Positions 55,112-64,000 of a DNA stretch of 64,000 nucleotides are shown piece after piece. Source of the DNA: Bradysia coprophila (Eukaryota; Arthropoda; Insecta; Diptera; Sciaridae); assembly GCF_014529535.1 (NCBI RefSeq), contig NW_023503496.1, forward strand, positions 1,302,001 through 1,366,000, read 5' to 3'. A program made the translations under genes and the position numbers. The first letter of the stretch is position 1; each line of letters begins with the position of its first letter. The notes under the pieces are model-generated. The model had not been told where the DNA came from, did no database searches, and worked only from the letters and a program-made list of their open reading frames with translations.

Positions 55112-58100
55112 TCAAAACAATAAACCCATACCTTCTGAACAAAATAAATGCTTGATAGAATTCAACGGCTTGGTCAATACATCCGCCACCATTTCTTCGG
55201 TTGGAATGTGTACCAAATTGACATGTCCAGATTCGATATGTTCTCGCAAATAATGATGTCGCACATCAATATGTTTCGTTCGGACTTTATATCCGGTCGT
55301 TGTTGCCAAGTCCAATGCACTGGTGTTGTCACAGAATATTCGGATCGGTTGACATTGAACACCAAGTTTGAATTGACTTACGAATTGTTTGAGCCACGAA
55401 GATTCTTGCGATTTTTCCTTCAAAAACAATTTCTTCTCGTTGTCATTGGTGAAAATCATCAGATCGTCGATGAAAACGGCTACAAACGTCATTTTCGGCC
55501 AATTGATTATGAAATAGACACACGGATCGACCAATGATTGCTGAAAACCATTTCGCTTCAGATGGGAATCCAATTCCAAGTACCACTGTCGGCTTGATTG
55601 TTTCAAACCATAAATCGCTTTGATCAATTTGCAAACTCTGCTATCTTTCGCAAATTCTGGTGGTTGAACCATGTAAATGTCTTCGTCAATTTTTCCATGT
55701 AGAAAAGCGGTGACGACGTCCATTTGTTCGATGTCGAGATTGTATTTCGCTGAAATGGCCAACAACATCCGAATTGAAGTGTAACGCACAACCGGTGAAA
55801 ATGTTTCACCGTAATCGATTCCTTGTTGTTGTGTGAAACCTTTTGCCACAAGACGAGCTTTGTATCGGACTATTTTGCCATCGGCATCTCGTTTCGTTTT
55901 GAAAACCCATTTGCACTGGATAGGTGTACGATTCGGAGGTAACTCTGTCAGTTGCCATGTATTGTTCTCTTCCAATGAATTAAACTCTTCATTCATGGCC
56001 GCCTTCCAAACTTTAGAATTTACGCTGCTCAAAGCTTCTGCTACTGTTGATGGATCATCCGGAATTAAACTACTGACGCAATAAGTGACAAAATCCGGAA
56101 ACAATCTGGGCTTCGGTACTCTTTCACTGCGTCTAACATCTGGCAATGAAATCGTATTTGTTGGTATAATGTTGTCGATCTCGTTCGGTGCGTCGGTTTC
56201 TTGAAATGAATTGTGGAAATCTGGATTCATTTCGTTCACTTCATTCGGATTTTGATCGTCGGAATCCGATTCGTTGTCAAAATACGGGAAAACGTCTCCA
56301 ACTGAATGTTGTGATTCTTCGGTGGAACAAACGTTGTGATTGAAATCATTTTCTATAAAAACCACATCGCGACTTATGCAAAGTCGCCTTGTTACTGGAT
56401 GAATTAAACGGTACCCCTTTGTGTTTTCACAATAGCCAACGAATATCATTTCGGTTGATTTGGGATCGAATTTTCGACGAGCCTTTTTCGGAACATGCAC
56501 CAATGCCTTGCAGCCGAAAACAGACAGATGACTCAAATCTGGTTTCGATCCAGTCCAGATTTCTTCGGGAGTCCTTCCATGACCTCTTGTTGGCGAACGA
56601 TTGATTAAGTATACGACCGTCGCAACAGCCTCGGCCCAAAAAATTTTCGGTAAACCAGCAGCAATCAAAGCACTTCTTGCTCGTTCAACAATTGTACGGT
56701 TCATCCGTTCAGCTAGCCCATTTTGTTCAGGCGTATACGGAGCTGTCGTTTGATGAATGATGCCACATTTTTTTAAATATTCCTCCAGTTCTGACGTAAT
56801 GAATTCACCACCATTGTCTGATCTCAAAACTTTAATAACAGCGTTCAGTTGCTTCTCGTTCATAACTTTGAAATTTTCAAAAATTTCCTGAACATTTTCT
56901 TTGGTTTTGAGAAAGAAGACAAAAACTTTTCTGGATAAATCATCAATTAACGTCAAAAAATACTTAGCTCCATTAAACGATTGTACTTCCATAGGACCAC
57001 ACAAGTCGGAATGAATTAATTCCAAAATCGATGTCGCACGTGATCCTTCCTTTGGAAATGGTAAACGGGATTGCTTGCCTTTCAGACACGGTACACACAC
57101 ACTTTTATTGTTGGAGTCGGTGAATGAAATTCCTGTTGCCAAATGGTTCTTGAGCTTTGATAAATCTGATGTATTTAAATGTGCCATCCGTTGATGCCAA
57201 ATGTCTTTCGTCGTTGCAACATTTTTAGAAACAAAACATTGTTTTTCAGTCGAATGTGACGTATGCAGCTTAAACATGTTGTTGATGTGTTCACCGGTAG
57301 CAACGACCATAGACTTCTCGTCCAAAACTTTGCATCCTGCCTTATCGAAGATGACGGTGTATCCTTTGGAAACAATTTGACTTATTGACAAAAGATTTGC
57401 ACTCAAATCCGGAACATGTAGCACTCCATTCACGGGCAACTGTTGCAAACTGTTTTCACAAACAACTTGTACGGTGACTTGTCCAGTTGCTTTGACATCC
57501 ATAATCGAATTGTTTGCGGTTGTAATCTTGTCGACAATTGCTGGTTGTTTGTCATTAATCCAATCGTCACGCATTGTCATGTGAAATGATGAAGCCGAAT
57601 CAAAAAACCATTCGTTGAGACCTTCATAAAACGTTGAAAATGCAGCAGCAATAAATCCCTTTCCTTGCGTTGTTGGTAAACATTGACCATTTTGTGAGCT
57701 TTGTGATGACGTGGATTGCTTCTTCTTCGGACAATTTTTTGACATGTGGCCAGTTTGATTGCAGTTGTAACATCGTACATTAATCAAACCAGGTGATGAA
57801 GTTGCTGCACGATCATTCGACGACTGTTGTTTATGATACTTTTTGGATGAGTAAAATGCTTTCGGTGCAGTTGGTGCATTCGTTGGTTTCTCCTCTTGCA
57901 GTAATTTCGTTTTAACTGCATCAGCTGTAATCGGTATACCTGAACCCTCCAAAGCCATAATCATCGGTGTGTATCTTTCGGTCAGGCCAGCCAACAAAAA
58001 GGAACCGAGCCAGTCATCACTCACTTCTGCTTGTATATCACGTAACTTGTGCGATGATGTCATTATTTTGTTGACATATTCGTCCATTGATGAACAATTT

Positions 58101-58492
58101 TGAAGTCTTGTCGATGTTAGAGAGCGGATCAGTCCAACTTTTCGTGTGAGGCCTGAATCTTCGAAAGCAGATTTCAACGCTAGCCATGCAACTTTAGCAG
58201 TTGAACAGTTTTGCACGTGATGGTAGTTGCTCGGATGAATAAGAAGGATGATTTTCGATTTAGCTTTCAAATCCTTTTTAGCTTCTTCGATCGCGTACTC
58301 AACGTCTTCTTCTTCATCGCCATTTGCATTCGCCTTTTTTCTTGTTGCCGGTCTCTTTGATTCTGGATCCACATAATCCCACAAAAGTTCATGTTGCAGA
58401 AACGTTTTGACTGCAAAACTCCACGTATTGTAGTTTTCACGTCCTAGAAGTTTCTCGATGGCCGGTAGAAACGGTGATGTTTGTTGTGCCAT
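55112..58492 (-). CDS. Copia gag-pol polyprotein, internally deleted
   Basis: An open frame of 1,126 codons on the minus strand. In order: a Copia gag (LLGRENYNTWSFAVKTFL; residues 1-230), a zinc knuckle CYNCNQTGHMSKNC near residue 241, the aspartic protease site WFFDSASS near 296, the integrase HHCC finger (WHQRMAHL to CVPCLKGK, 432-465), the integrase triad at HSDLCGP (about 495), RSDNGGEF (558) and EQNGLAERM (594), and the reverse transcriptase from CKWVFKTKRD (860) to the active site VFIDDL (about 1008). After NDNEKKLFLKEK the frame passes directly to SQESSWLKQFVSQF, which belongs near the end of RNase H, then TKHIDVRHHYLREH. About 150-200 residues, including the RT thumb and the first RNase H catalytic residues, are missing without breaking frame. 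Full Copia polyproteins are nearer 1,300-1,400 residues. It therefore cannot complete its own reverse transcription. Confidence 0.93.
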   Translation of the reverse strand: MAQQTSPFLPAIEKLLGRENYNTWSFAVKTFLQHELLWDYVDPESKRPATRKKANANGDEEEDVEYAIEEAKKDLKAKSKIILLIHPSNYHHVQNCSTAKVAWLALKSAFEDSGLTRKVGLIRSLTSTRLQNCSSMDEYVNKIMTSSHKLRDIQAEVSDDWLGSFLLAGLTERYTPMIMALEGSGIPITADAVKTKLLQEEKPTNAPTAPKAFYSSKKYHKQQSSNDRAATSSPGLINVRCYNCNQTGHMSKNCPKKKQSTSSQSSQNGQCLPTTQGKGFIAAAFSTFYEGLNEWFFDSASSFHMTMRDDWINDKQPAIVDKITTANNSIMDVKATGQVTVQVVCENSLQQLPVNGVLHVPDLSANLLSISQIVSKGYTVIFDKAGCKVLDEKSMVVATGEHINNMFKLHTSHSTEKQCFVSKNVATTKDIWHQRMAHLNTSDLSKLKNHLATGISFTDSNNKSVCVPCLKGKQSRLPFPKEGSRATSILELIHSDLCGPMEVQSFNGAKYFLTLIDDLSRKVFVFFLKTKENVQEIFENFKVMNEKQLNAVIKVLRSDNGGEFITSELEEYLKKCGIIHQTTAPYTPEQNGLAERMNRTIVERARSALIAAGLPKIFWAEAVATVVYLINRSPTRGHGRTPEEIWTGSKPDLSHLSVFGCKALVHVPKKARRKFDPKSTEMIFVGYCENTKGYRLIHPVTRRLCISRDVVFIENDFNHNVCSTEESQHSVGDVFPYFDNESDSDDQNPNEVNEMNPDFHNSFQETDAPNEIDNIIPTNTISLPDVRRSERVPKPRLFPDFVTYCVSSLIPDDPSTVAEALSSVNSKVWKAAMNEEFNSLEENNTWQLTELPPNRTPIQCKWVFKTKRDADGKIVRYKARLVAKGFTQQQGIDYGETFSPVVRYTSIRMLLAISAKYNLDIEQMDVVTAFLHGKIDEDIYMVQPPEFAKDSRVCKLIKAIYGLKQSSRQWYLELDSHLKRNGFQQSLVDPCVYFIINWPKMTFVAVFIDDLMIFTNDNEKKLFLKEKSQESSWLKQFVSQFKLGVQCQPIRIFCDNTSALDLATTTGYKVRTKHIDVRHHYLREHIESGHVNLVHIPTEEMVADVLTKPLNSIKHLFCSEGMGLLF

Positions 58493-58634
58493 TGCAATGG
58501 CGTGTACGGAACAAACAAAAAATATATTTCGCTAAGCGAATTTCACTTGAGTTATACGTTAATACGGAACGTATTTTATTAAACTTTACTACGGACAGCT
58601 TTATTATTTCCCGGTATTACGAATTCCCATAACC

Positions 58635-58814
58635 TGTTGTAATGATGGAAATGGATTACGGAGCTGTATAAATGAAAACCACTCAGCTTGGTTAACAAAA
58701 GTAAAGTAAGTTTATTGACGATGCCGGATATAGTCTTTGTATACATAGATAGAGTGTTACCTGATAACACTTGGTACTAAAGCAATTAGTCAGTTTAATT
58801 TCTTCATATCAACA
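58635..58814 (-). repeat. 5' LTR of the Copia element
   Basis: 180 bp, identical by eye to 54818-54997; followed on the minus strand by the presumed primer binding site. Confidence 0.93.
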
Positions 58815-58819
58815 ATTAT

Positions 58820-58946
58820 TATATAAGATACTTTGCTTCGTATTATATGCCAAAAAAATGTTTAATTTTTTTTTATAGAACACTTTGAACACGCAAAAAA
58901 TCATGAAAATTCGATTTCGGTACGCTGTTTATCAAAAGAATCCCTC
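58820..58946. other. Short spacer after the Copia element
   Basis: AT-rich; no gene or repeat recognised. Confidence 0.4.
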
Positions 58947-59191
58947 TGACGATAATTTTGCCCTCGCATCCTTTTTGGGAAAAGTAAAAACATCGTTTGG
59001 TGTTACAGAGTGTTAGCTTTGAATAAAAAATAGAAATGTTTGTGGTGACCTAGGTCCGAGAAAACTCAAAATTTGTGTCAATTTCTGTGAACTATTGAGT
59101 TTTCTCTAACTTAGGTTACATCATCACAAATCTTTTTCACAAACGATGTTTTATTTTTTCCAAAAAGGATGCGAGGGCAAAATTATCGTCA
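58947..59191. mobile_element. 245-bp foldback MITE
   Basis: Ends TGACGATAATTTTGCCCTCG, CATCCTTTTTGG and the near-perfect complement. Inner arms share AACATCGTTTG and GAGAAAACTCAA. No coding capacity. Confidence 0.75.
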
Positions 59192-59698
59192 AAAATATAA
59201 AATTTTTGTGCCCAAATGTAGGCTACAAATTTGCCATGTGAAGATTGCTCTTACTCGCATAAATACATCAGATATAATTTGAACGACTTTGAACTATTTG
59301 CAGCCATCTTGAATAGCAGTGCCATCTACATCGCTTTTTGTAAATTTTTATATTTTTGTATGGTCAAAATATGATCAAATCATTTTGCTTTAGCGAAATA
59401 GGGGTAAAACGGATTTTCTAGGGCCATACAAACACTCATTATTACGACATCATCCATCGAAGTTGGTATATACCAAGGTAAATATATAAGTACCGCCCAA
59501 TACCTTGGCATATACCGGCATCATCACAAATTAATCTACGATCAAAGACTATTTTGTAAACAAATGACGTTGCCGTTATACTACGAAAGGAAATGATTAA
59601 ACTTTCTATCGATACTTTTCGTCAACGATAGATAAGAATTCAAAGAAGCAAATTTGTTTTGGAATTGATAAAAAAAGCAATCAACATAATTTGGGCAT
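59192..59698. other. Upstream region of the Ig/FN3 gene
   Basis: Contains a small hairpin (GGTATATACCAAGGTA with TACCTTGGCATATACC) at 59465-59517. No other feature. Confidence 0.45.
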
Positions 59699-59730
59699 TA
59701 TAAAAAGCTTGAATTGAAAACAGTTGCGTT
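59699..59730 (+). promoter_or_regulatory. Candidate TATA promoter of the Ig/FN3 gene
   Basis: TATAAAAA at 59699-59706 lies about 60 bases before the ATG, with initiator-like ACAGTTG at 59720-59726. Consensus match only. Confidence 0.45.
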
Positions 59731-59761
59731 AGTCACAAATTGTTTGTTTACAAGTTGAAAT

Positions 59762-62700
59762 ATGTTGTTGAAATTATTGCTAGTATTTGCCGGTTGCAAA
59801 GGTGTTCTTTGCAACGCTATAACAGCTGGACCCGCAGAGTCCTCCTATCACGAACGTGAAAATAATAAACCGGAAATTGTCAACGTTGATTCGGTGTATG
59901 AGGTTGAAATTGGGCATAATGTTGAAATTGATTGTTTAACTGAAGGAAACGCTGTTCTTTACAAATGGTCCAAGGAACGGCAAGACATTGTAAATGCCAA
60001 TCGCTTTACGGTCTTTGCGGAAAATGGAACGATGCGTGTGATTAGTGTCGAAGAATCGGACCGTGGAGTATACACATGCGAAGCTAGTAACAGTTTCGGT
60101 TCAAGTGAACGACAGTTTACAATCAATGTGTTGGTAGAGCCAAGCATTGACGAATTCGCGAACATAACGATTGCCGAGAATGCTGAAGGTATTCTAACAT
60201 GCAAAGCAAAGGGACGCCCTGCCCCATCCATTACTTTCAGTTGGTATGGCATAGAATTTACAGAGTACGGTCCCTTCAGAGACATTATACTACCGACCCA
60301 AGTGATTGACGATGAAGTGGGAGAAACAATCGCTACACTCAACTTTACTCGAGCAGTGCGCTTGTTCTACGGAGAGTATGGATGTTTGGCTACGAACACG
60401 ATCGCTTCAGTCAAACAAATTGCTTACGTCACAATCGAATATCCGCCAAATTTTAGTTACATGGAAAAACCACCACCGGTTTACAGCTATGAACGACGTC
60501 CGGTTCACCTAACTTGTAAAGCAACAGCACTTCCCGAAGCCACTATCGTTTGGTATTGGAATGACAAAGTTATAAGCGAACCGGACGACCGATTCTTTGA
60601 AGTGATTCACAGTGGTAAGTCGGAAAGTACGTTAGTGGTTGAGCCGGTCGATGATAGTTATTATGCGACCTATAAATGCGTCGCTTCGAATAAACTTGGT
60701 GAAGCCGAACGTATCATGGAATTACGCGAAGCTCATCCACCAGAAGCCATTGCTGAAGTTCTGGCTCGGTCGTGGTCTATCGACATGATTAATTTCGAAA
60801 TAACGGCTGCATTGACTGGGACACCGGCTGAATTTTACAAATATCAATACAAGGAAGACGCAGAGTTGGATTGGATCGATTCGGTTAATTTTACAAGAGT
60901 GGCGTGGCCAGTCACAACGGTCTACGTGCAAGGTTTGAAACCGAACACCAAATATGATTTTAGGTAAAATGAATGCCTTGCCTCATGTCACCTGTGATTG
61001 CAATGAAAATTTTCTAGATTTTATGCTGAAAACGAAATGGGAGCCAGTCCGTTTATAGCCATCAGTCACCAAACTATGTGTGAATATCGATATGCCGAGC
61101 CACAGATTCTGAACAAAATCAGTGAAGACCGTGCCGAGGGAGAAGCTGAATTCATTGAGTCATCTTATCCCGACCGATTCGAATTGATTTGGGAACCGAT
61201 TGTAGAGCCGTGTGTAGAGACAATCTATTACTCGATCGAATATTGTTTGGTGAGCAGATCATAGAAATGATAGCGGCAGCTCATGCTGCGATTCTGCGAA
61301 GTGGAACGAGCACAGCTGTGAAAGAGTCAACAGTGTCTGTATGACCTCTTCTCAGCTGTGATTCGGATCAGCGTTCTAACACGCAGAAACGCGCTCTCAT
61401 TTATCTGTTACGGAATCGCTTTTTCCTAAAACAAAAATTTTATTCCTCAGGCTTTGCACAGCAATTGGAAGTCGTTATCAATTTATGCAGGGCAGTGTAC
61501 GTGGGTCAGTGGAATAACAAGTAACAGCTATGTCATCGGAAACTTAACTGCCGACACCTATTATGCTATAAGGCTTAGTGGTTCATTTGCGACAACGTCG
61601 TACCATTTCATGAGAACTGCCAGAGGTAATTGTTGATCAATGAAACACGTCACAGTCGTGTGTGCTCCAGAGAAATGATAGCAACGACTTTCATGTCGAT
61701 TCTGCGAGGTAGTACGCGTATAATCCGGTCGAGCAACAGAGAAGAGACGGATATTTCATTGCTCCTGTTAGCATGGTTTTTGAGAGAATTCTTCCACATA
61801 TTGCAGAGACATGATACTAGATGGCATCACAGGCCAGTTTAATATCATTCACATACCTCACAGAGTCGGCGTATGAGCTGCCATTAGTTCACTGGCACAG
61901 TGCACATTGTGCTATAACTCAATTTTTCAACAAATTCAGATCCAATCACTGGCGGAGATCCTCGGCTAAAAATCTATCCGACGTTTAGCGTACAGAATAT
62001 TGCAGCAGGCACGTTCTTTAACTTTACTTGCAAGTCCAAAGCAGAATCAGCTACCGACTTAAGCTGGCGGGATTCTTTCAACAATCCTATCAATTCCGAA
62101 TCGTAAGTGGAGCGAAGAGCACAGAAGACCACTGTAGATGAAATTTAAAAAATTTCCCGCCAAATTTTTAGGTCTGATGGACTTATGTACACTGAAGCTG
62201 TAAATGATGCCGAATTAATGTTGGTCATACCATTTGTGAAGCATGCAATGTTTGGGACATACTATTGTGCTTCGTTGGTCGGATCAGAGAGCATTGAGAC
62301 TTTTGTTAAAATTGAGACGTATGGTAAGTGAGATTGAGTCTATTTTGACTGAGTTGACAGATTGCAGATCAAATCAGGTCAGGTTGATATGAAGCTGTTG
62401 CTCAGATTACCTGAACCTGCACTTCTCCTAGCATAAACACAGAAAATATTCGAAGGCTGACGAAATGACAGCAGGCACTGCGTTTCTTTTGTAAAGATAG
62501 ATGACCAGTTTTCGTTGTATGAGTTGAGGCATGCAAAACAAACAATCCTAAGCGGCAGCTCTTATCACTAAAACCTTTAAATTTGACACTTGTAAATTCA
62601 GTGCTCATGCTAGGAGGCGGTGCTGTGTATTTATGTGTAAATTTGAGTCGACTTGTCAGTGTATTAACCAATCAGTTCTAATGATGATGAATGTATGTCT

Positions 62701-63337
62701 ACAGCATTAGTAGGCGCATCAGACGAATTCGAGTACACACTTGGCTTTTCTGGGCGCTCTGGTTACATGAGTTGCAGCTTTCACAATGATGACAACACGA
62801 CCATAGGTGGGCATCAAAGTCAGTGAAAAAAAGTGAACTTCCCCACTGACTCCATTTTCACTTTCAGACTGGATGTTCGAGAATAATCCCATTGAACCAT
62901 CTGATCGCTACGAATTCCGAACCGAAACATATGGCGATTTCTCTCCAAAATATTACTTTTTGCTCGTTCATAACCTTACTGATTCCGACGAAGGCTTCTA
63001 CACATGTCGCCAATCTGCCAACGAAAGAAGAATTTACCACGAAGTTCTGTTAATGCCACAGATTTTGAATATGGAACCGGAGTATTCGGCTGTGGAGGGA
63101 ATCGATTTTTCTATTGATTGTCCAACGCTGGGCAAACCAGCACCGAATGTTCAATGGTTTGATCAGAATGGAATCGACGTAACATTGAACGGTCGATTTT
63201 CGGTGAACCGATTCGGTCAAATGGAAATTAGACGCATCGAAAGCAGTGATGAAGGAAGCTACACTTGTGAAGCTCGAAGTATTGGTGGTGTGGCTGAGAA
63301 GACTGTTCAATTGAAAGTAGAGGCGAAGTGTAGTTGA
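59762..63337 (+). CDS. Secreted immunoglobulin/fibronectin-III domain protein
   Basis: Seven exons join in frame to 831 aa: 59762-60963, 61018-61249, 61451-61625, 61940-62102, 62172-62323, 62705-62806 and 62868-63337. The first 18 residues form a signal peptide. Three Ig domains follow (cysteine pairs in VEIDCL..YTCEAS, ILTCKAKG..YGCLATN, HLTCKA..YKCVASN), then an FN3-like module (HPPEAIAEV to KPNTKYDFRFYAENEMGAS), a second weaker FN3-like stretch (exons 2-3, ending YYAIRLSGS), and three more Ig domains (FNFTCKSK..YYCAS; YMSCSFHNDD..GFYTCRQS; FSIDCPT..SYTCEARS). The stop comes right after the last Ig domain, with no membrane segment or GPI signal, so a soluble extracellular role such as adhesion, receptor antagonism or immune binding is plausible. 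The order Ig3-FN3(2)-Ig3 does not match a family I can name; fasciclin-2-like domains are the nearest impression for the first half. A further alternative exon cannot be excluded. Confidence 0.85.
62415..62625. mobile_element. MITE, AATATTCGGAGGCTGA family, in intron 5 of the Ig gene
   Basis: Contains CTCCTAGCATAAACACAGAA, then AATATTCGAAGGCTGACGAA, and ends CATGCTAGGAGGCGGTGCTG. Its ends match those of 49084-49280 with substitutions. It lies between the exon 5 donor and exon 6 acceptor. Confidence 0.65.
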
Positions 63338-64000
63338 GACACACCATTTTGAGGTTTAGCTGTAGGTCTTCTGCTTGAGATCAAAGTTAGATTGTGAATT
63401 ATCAACGGTTGTGATATTCGTTATTTAATGTACAAACTGGGCTGTTCGTTGGAAATAAATGAGAATTTTCTTAAAAAATTATTTACAGTTCGCACTTTGT
63501 GTGAATCATGACCATACGTTAGTGAAGGGCCGTGACGCAAGTCCGTACCCACTAAAAAATTTGAACAAACATTTTCCGTAAGACTGAACTTTTTGACGTT
63601 TCCCCCTTTGCTCCTACTACCACCAACGAGTTCAACGAGCAATCGCACGTCAAAACAGGGGGTTTTCCCAAAAATCCCCCATTTGCTAGCTGTAAGCATT
63701 TTGAGTGTCTATCCGCATCTTTCCGCTGAGTTTAACAGGTGTATACAATCGTACTAGTCTGCAGAACCCTTTAATGGCAATTCGATCGAAGATGGCTTAA
63801 TAATTACTAAAGAACTGTTACCGCCGAAAAAACCACTTACAGTAGAAGTGTGACGCAAGTTCCTTTATCCTCCTACATAAGAAGTGATTTCACTATATGG
63901 AAGGTGTGTCACAAGTGGCAGATGTTGAGGAAATGACTGTAAAGAAAATTGAAGAACACAGAACATTTGTCCTGGAAGAAATAAATTTATAAAACCGAAT
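63338..64000. other. 3' flank of the Ig/FN3 gene
   Basis: AATAAA at 63454-63459, 117 bases past the stop, is the likely poly(A) signal. Near the window end a 31-codon frame (63899-63991) reads MEGVSQVADVEEMTVKKIEE then HRTFVLEEINL and a stop. It could be a last exon of another gene but is too short to support. Confidence 0.45.

Larger units (their letters stand above)
54813..58819 (-). mobile_element. Copia LTR retrotransposon with identical LTRs
   Basis: LTRs at 54818-54997 (3' LTR) and 58635-58814 (5' LTR) appear identical over 180 bp, begin TGTTG and end CAACA in element sense, and are flanked by the 5-bp target duplication ATTAT (54813-54817 and 58815-58819). Just inside the 5' LTR the minus strand reads GGTTATGGGAATTC, whose first nine bases match the initiator-methionine tRNA half used as primer by copia-type elements. 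One continuous gag-pol frame occupies the interior. Confidence 0.95.

Noticed and set aside
55014..55253. Plus-strand frame at the 3' end of the Copia element
   Set aside because: It is antisense to the end of gag-pol and the untranslated region; shadows of this kind cover the whole element.
1..64000. tRNA or rRNA genes
   Set aside because: I looked for A/B-box-like and rRNA-like stretches and saw none convincing; a covariance-model scan would decide.

Overview
This window looks like AT-rich eukaryotic, most likely dipteran insect, nuclear DNA. The genes have short introns with GT..AG borders and AATAAA poly(A) signals. The proteins are insect-type: a CYP9/CYP6-like cytochrome P450, a NUDT14-type Nudix hydrolase, a thyroglobulin type-1 repeat protein and an immunoglobulin/fibronectin protein. 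Most of the sequence is transposon-derived. The density of foldback elements and minisatellites would suit a lower dipteran such as a fungus gnat or midge, but the species cannot be fixed from sequence alone.

Layout. 1-5.6 kb holds small palindromic elements and one 1.6-kb hAT-like element with an 8-bp target duplication. 5.7-8.0 kb is an eight-exon secreted thyroglobulin-domain gene (366 aa, every splice phase closes). 8.0-37.3 kb has no convincing gene. It carries a 17-bp minisatellite (8.4-8.8 kb), many 120-400 bp foldback/MITE elements, a second GC-rich hAT-like element (29.1-30.4 kb), a segmental duplicate (30.7-31.9 kb), a 1.45-kb palindrome of facing minisatellite arrays (32.6-34.1 kb), a 19-bp array (35.3-35.6 kb) and a 906-bp foldback (35.9-36.8 kb). 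37.4-39.1 kb is a three-exon P450 (530 aa). 39.1-42.5 kb is a long-TIR element and two satellite blocks. 42.6-43.5 kb is a three-exon Nudix gene on the minus strand (212 aa). 43.8-48.7 kb is a graveyard of transposase-like coding pieces (SWIM zinc-finger MULE tail, a FLYWCH-like piece, a frameshifted ORF) with inserted elements. 49.1-54.8 kb is nested transposons plus the second copy of the segmental duplicate. 54.8-58.8 kb is a complete-looking Copia LTR retrotransposon with identical 180-bp LTRs, a 5-bp target duplication and one open gag-pol frame. That frame lacks the segment between the reverse transcriptase core and the end of RNase H. 59.7-63.5 kb is a seven-exon secreted Ig/FN3 gene (831 aa).

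The four host genes are unrelated and show no operon-like relationship. The P450 and Nudix proteins are cytoplasmic or ER metabolic enzymes, while the thyroglobulin and Ig proteins are predicted to be secreted. The strongest structural observations are: six elements with 8-9 bp target duplications, three of them confirmed by an uninterrupted related copy inside this window; a three-level nested insertion at 52.8-54.8 kb; three unrelated minisatellites whose 17-23 bp units are all self-complementary; and the same LINE reverse-transcriptase tail lying inside two different hAT-like elements.
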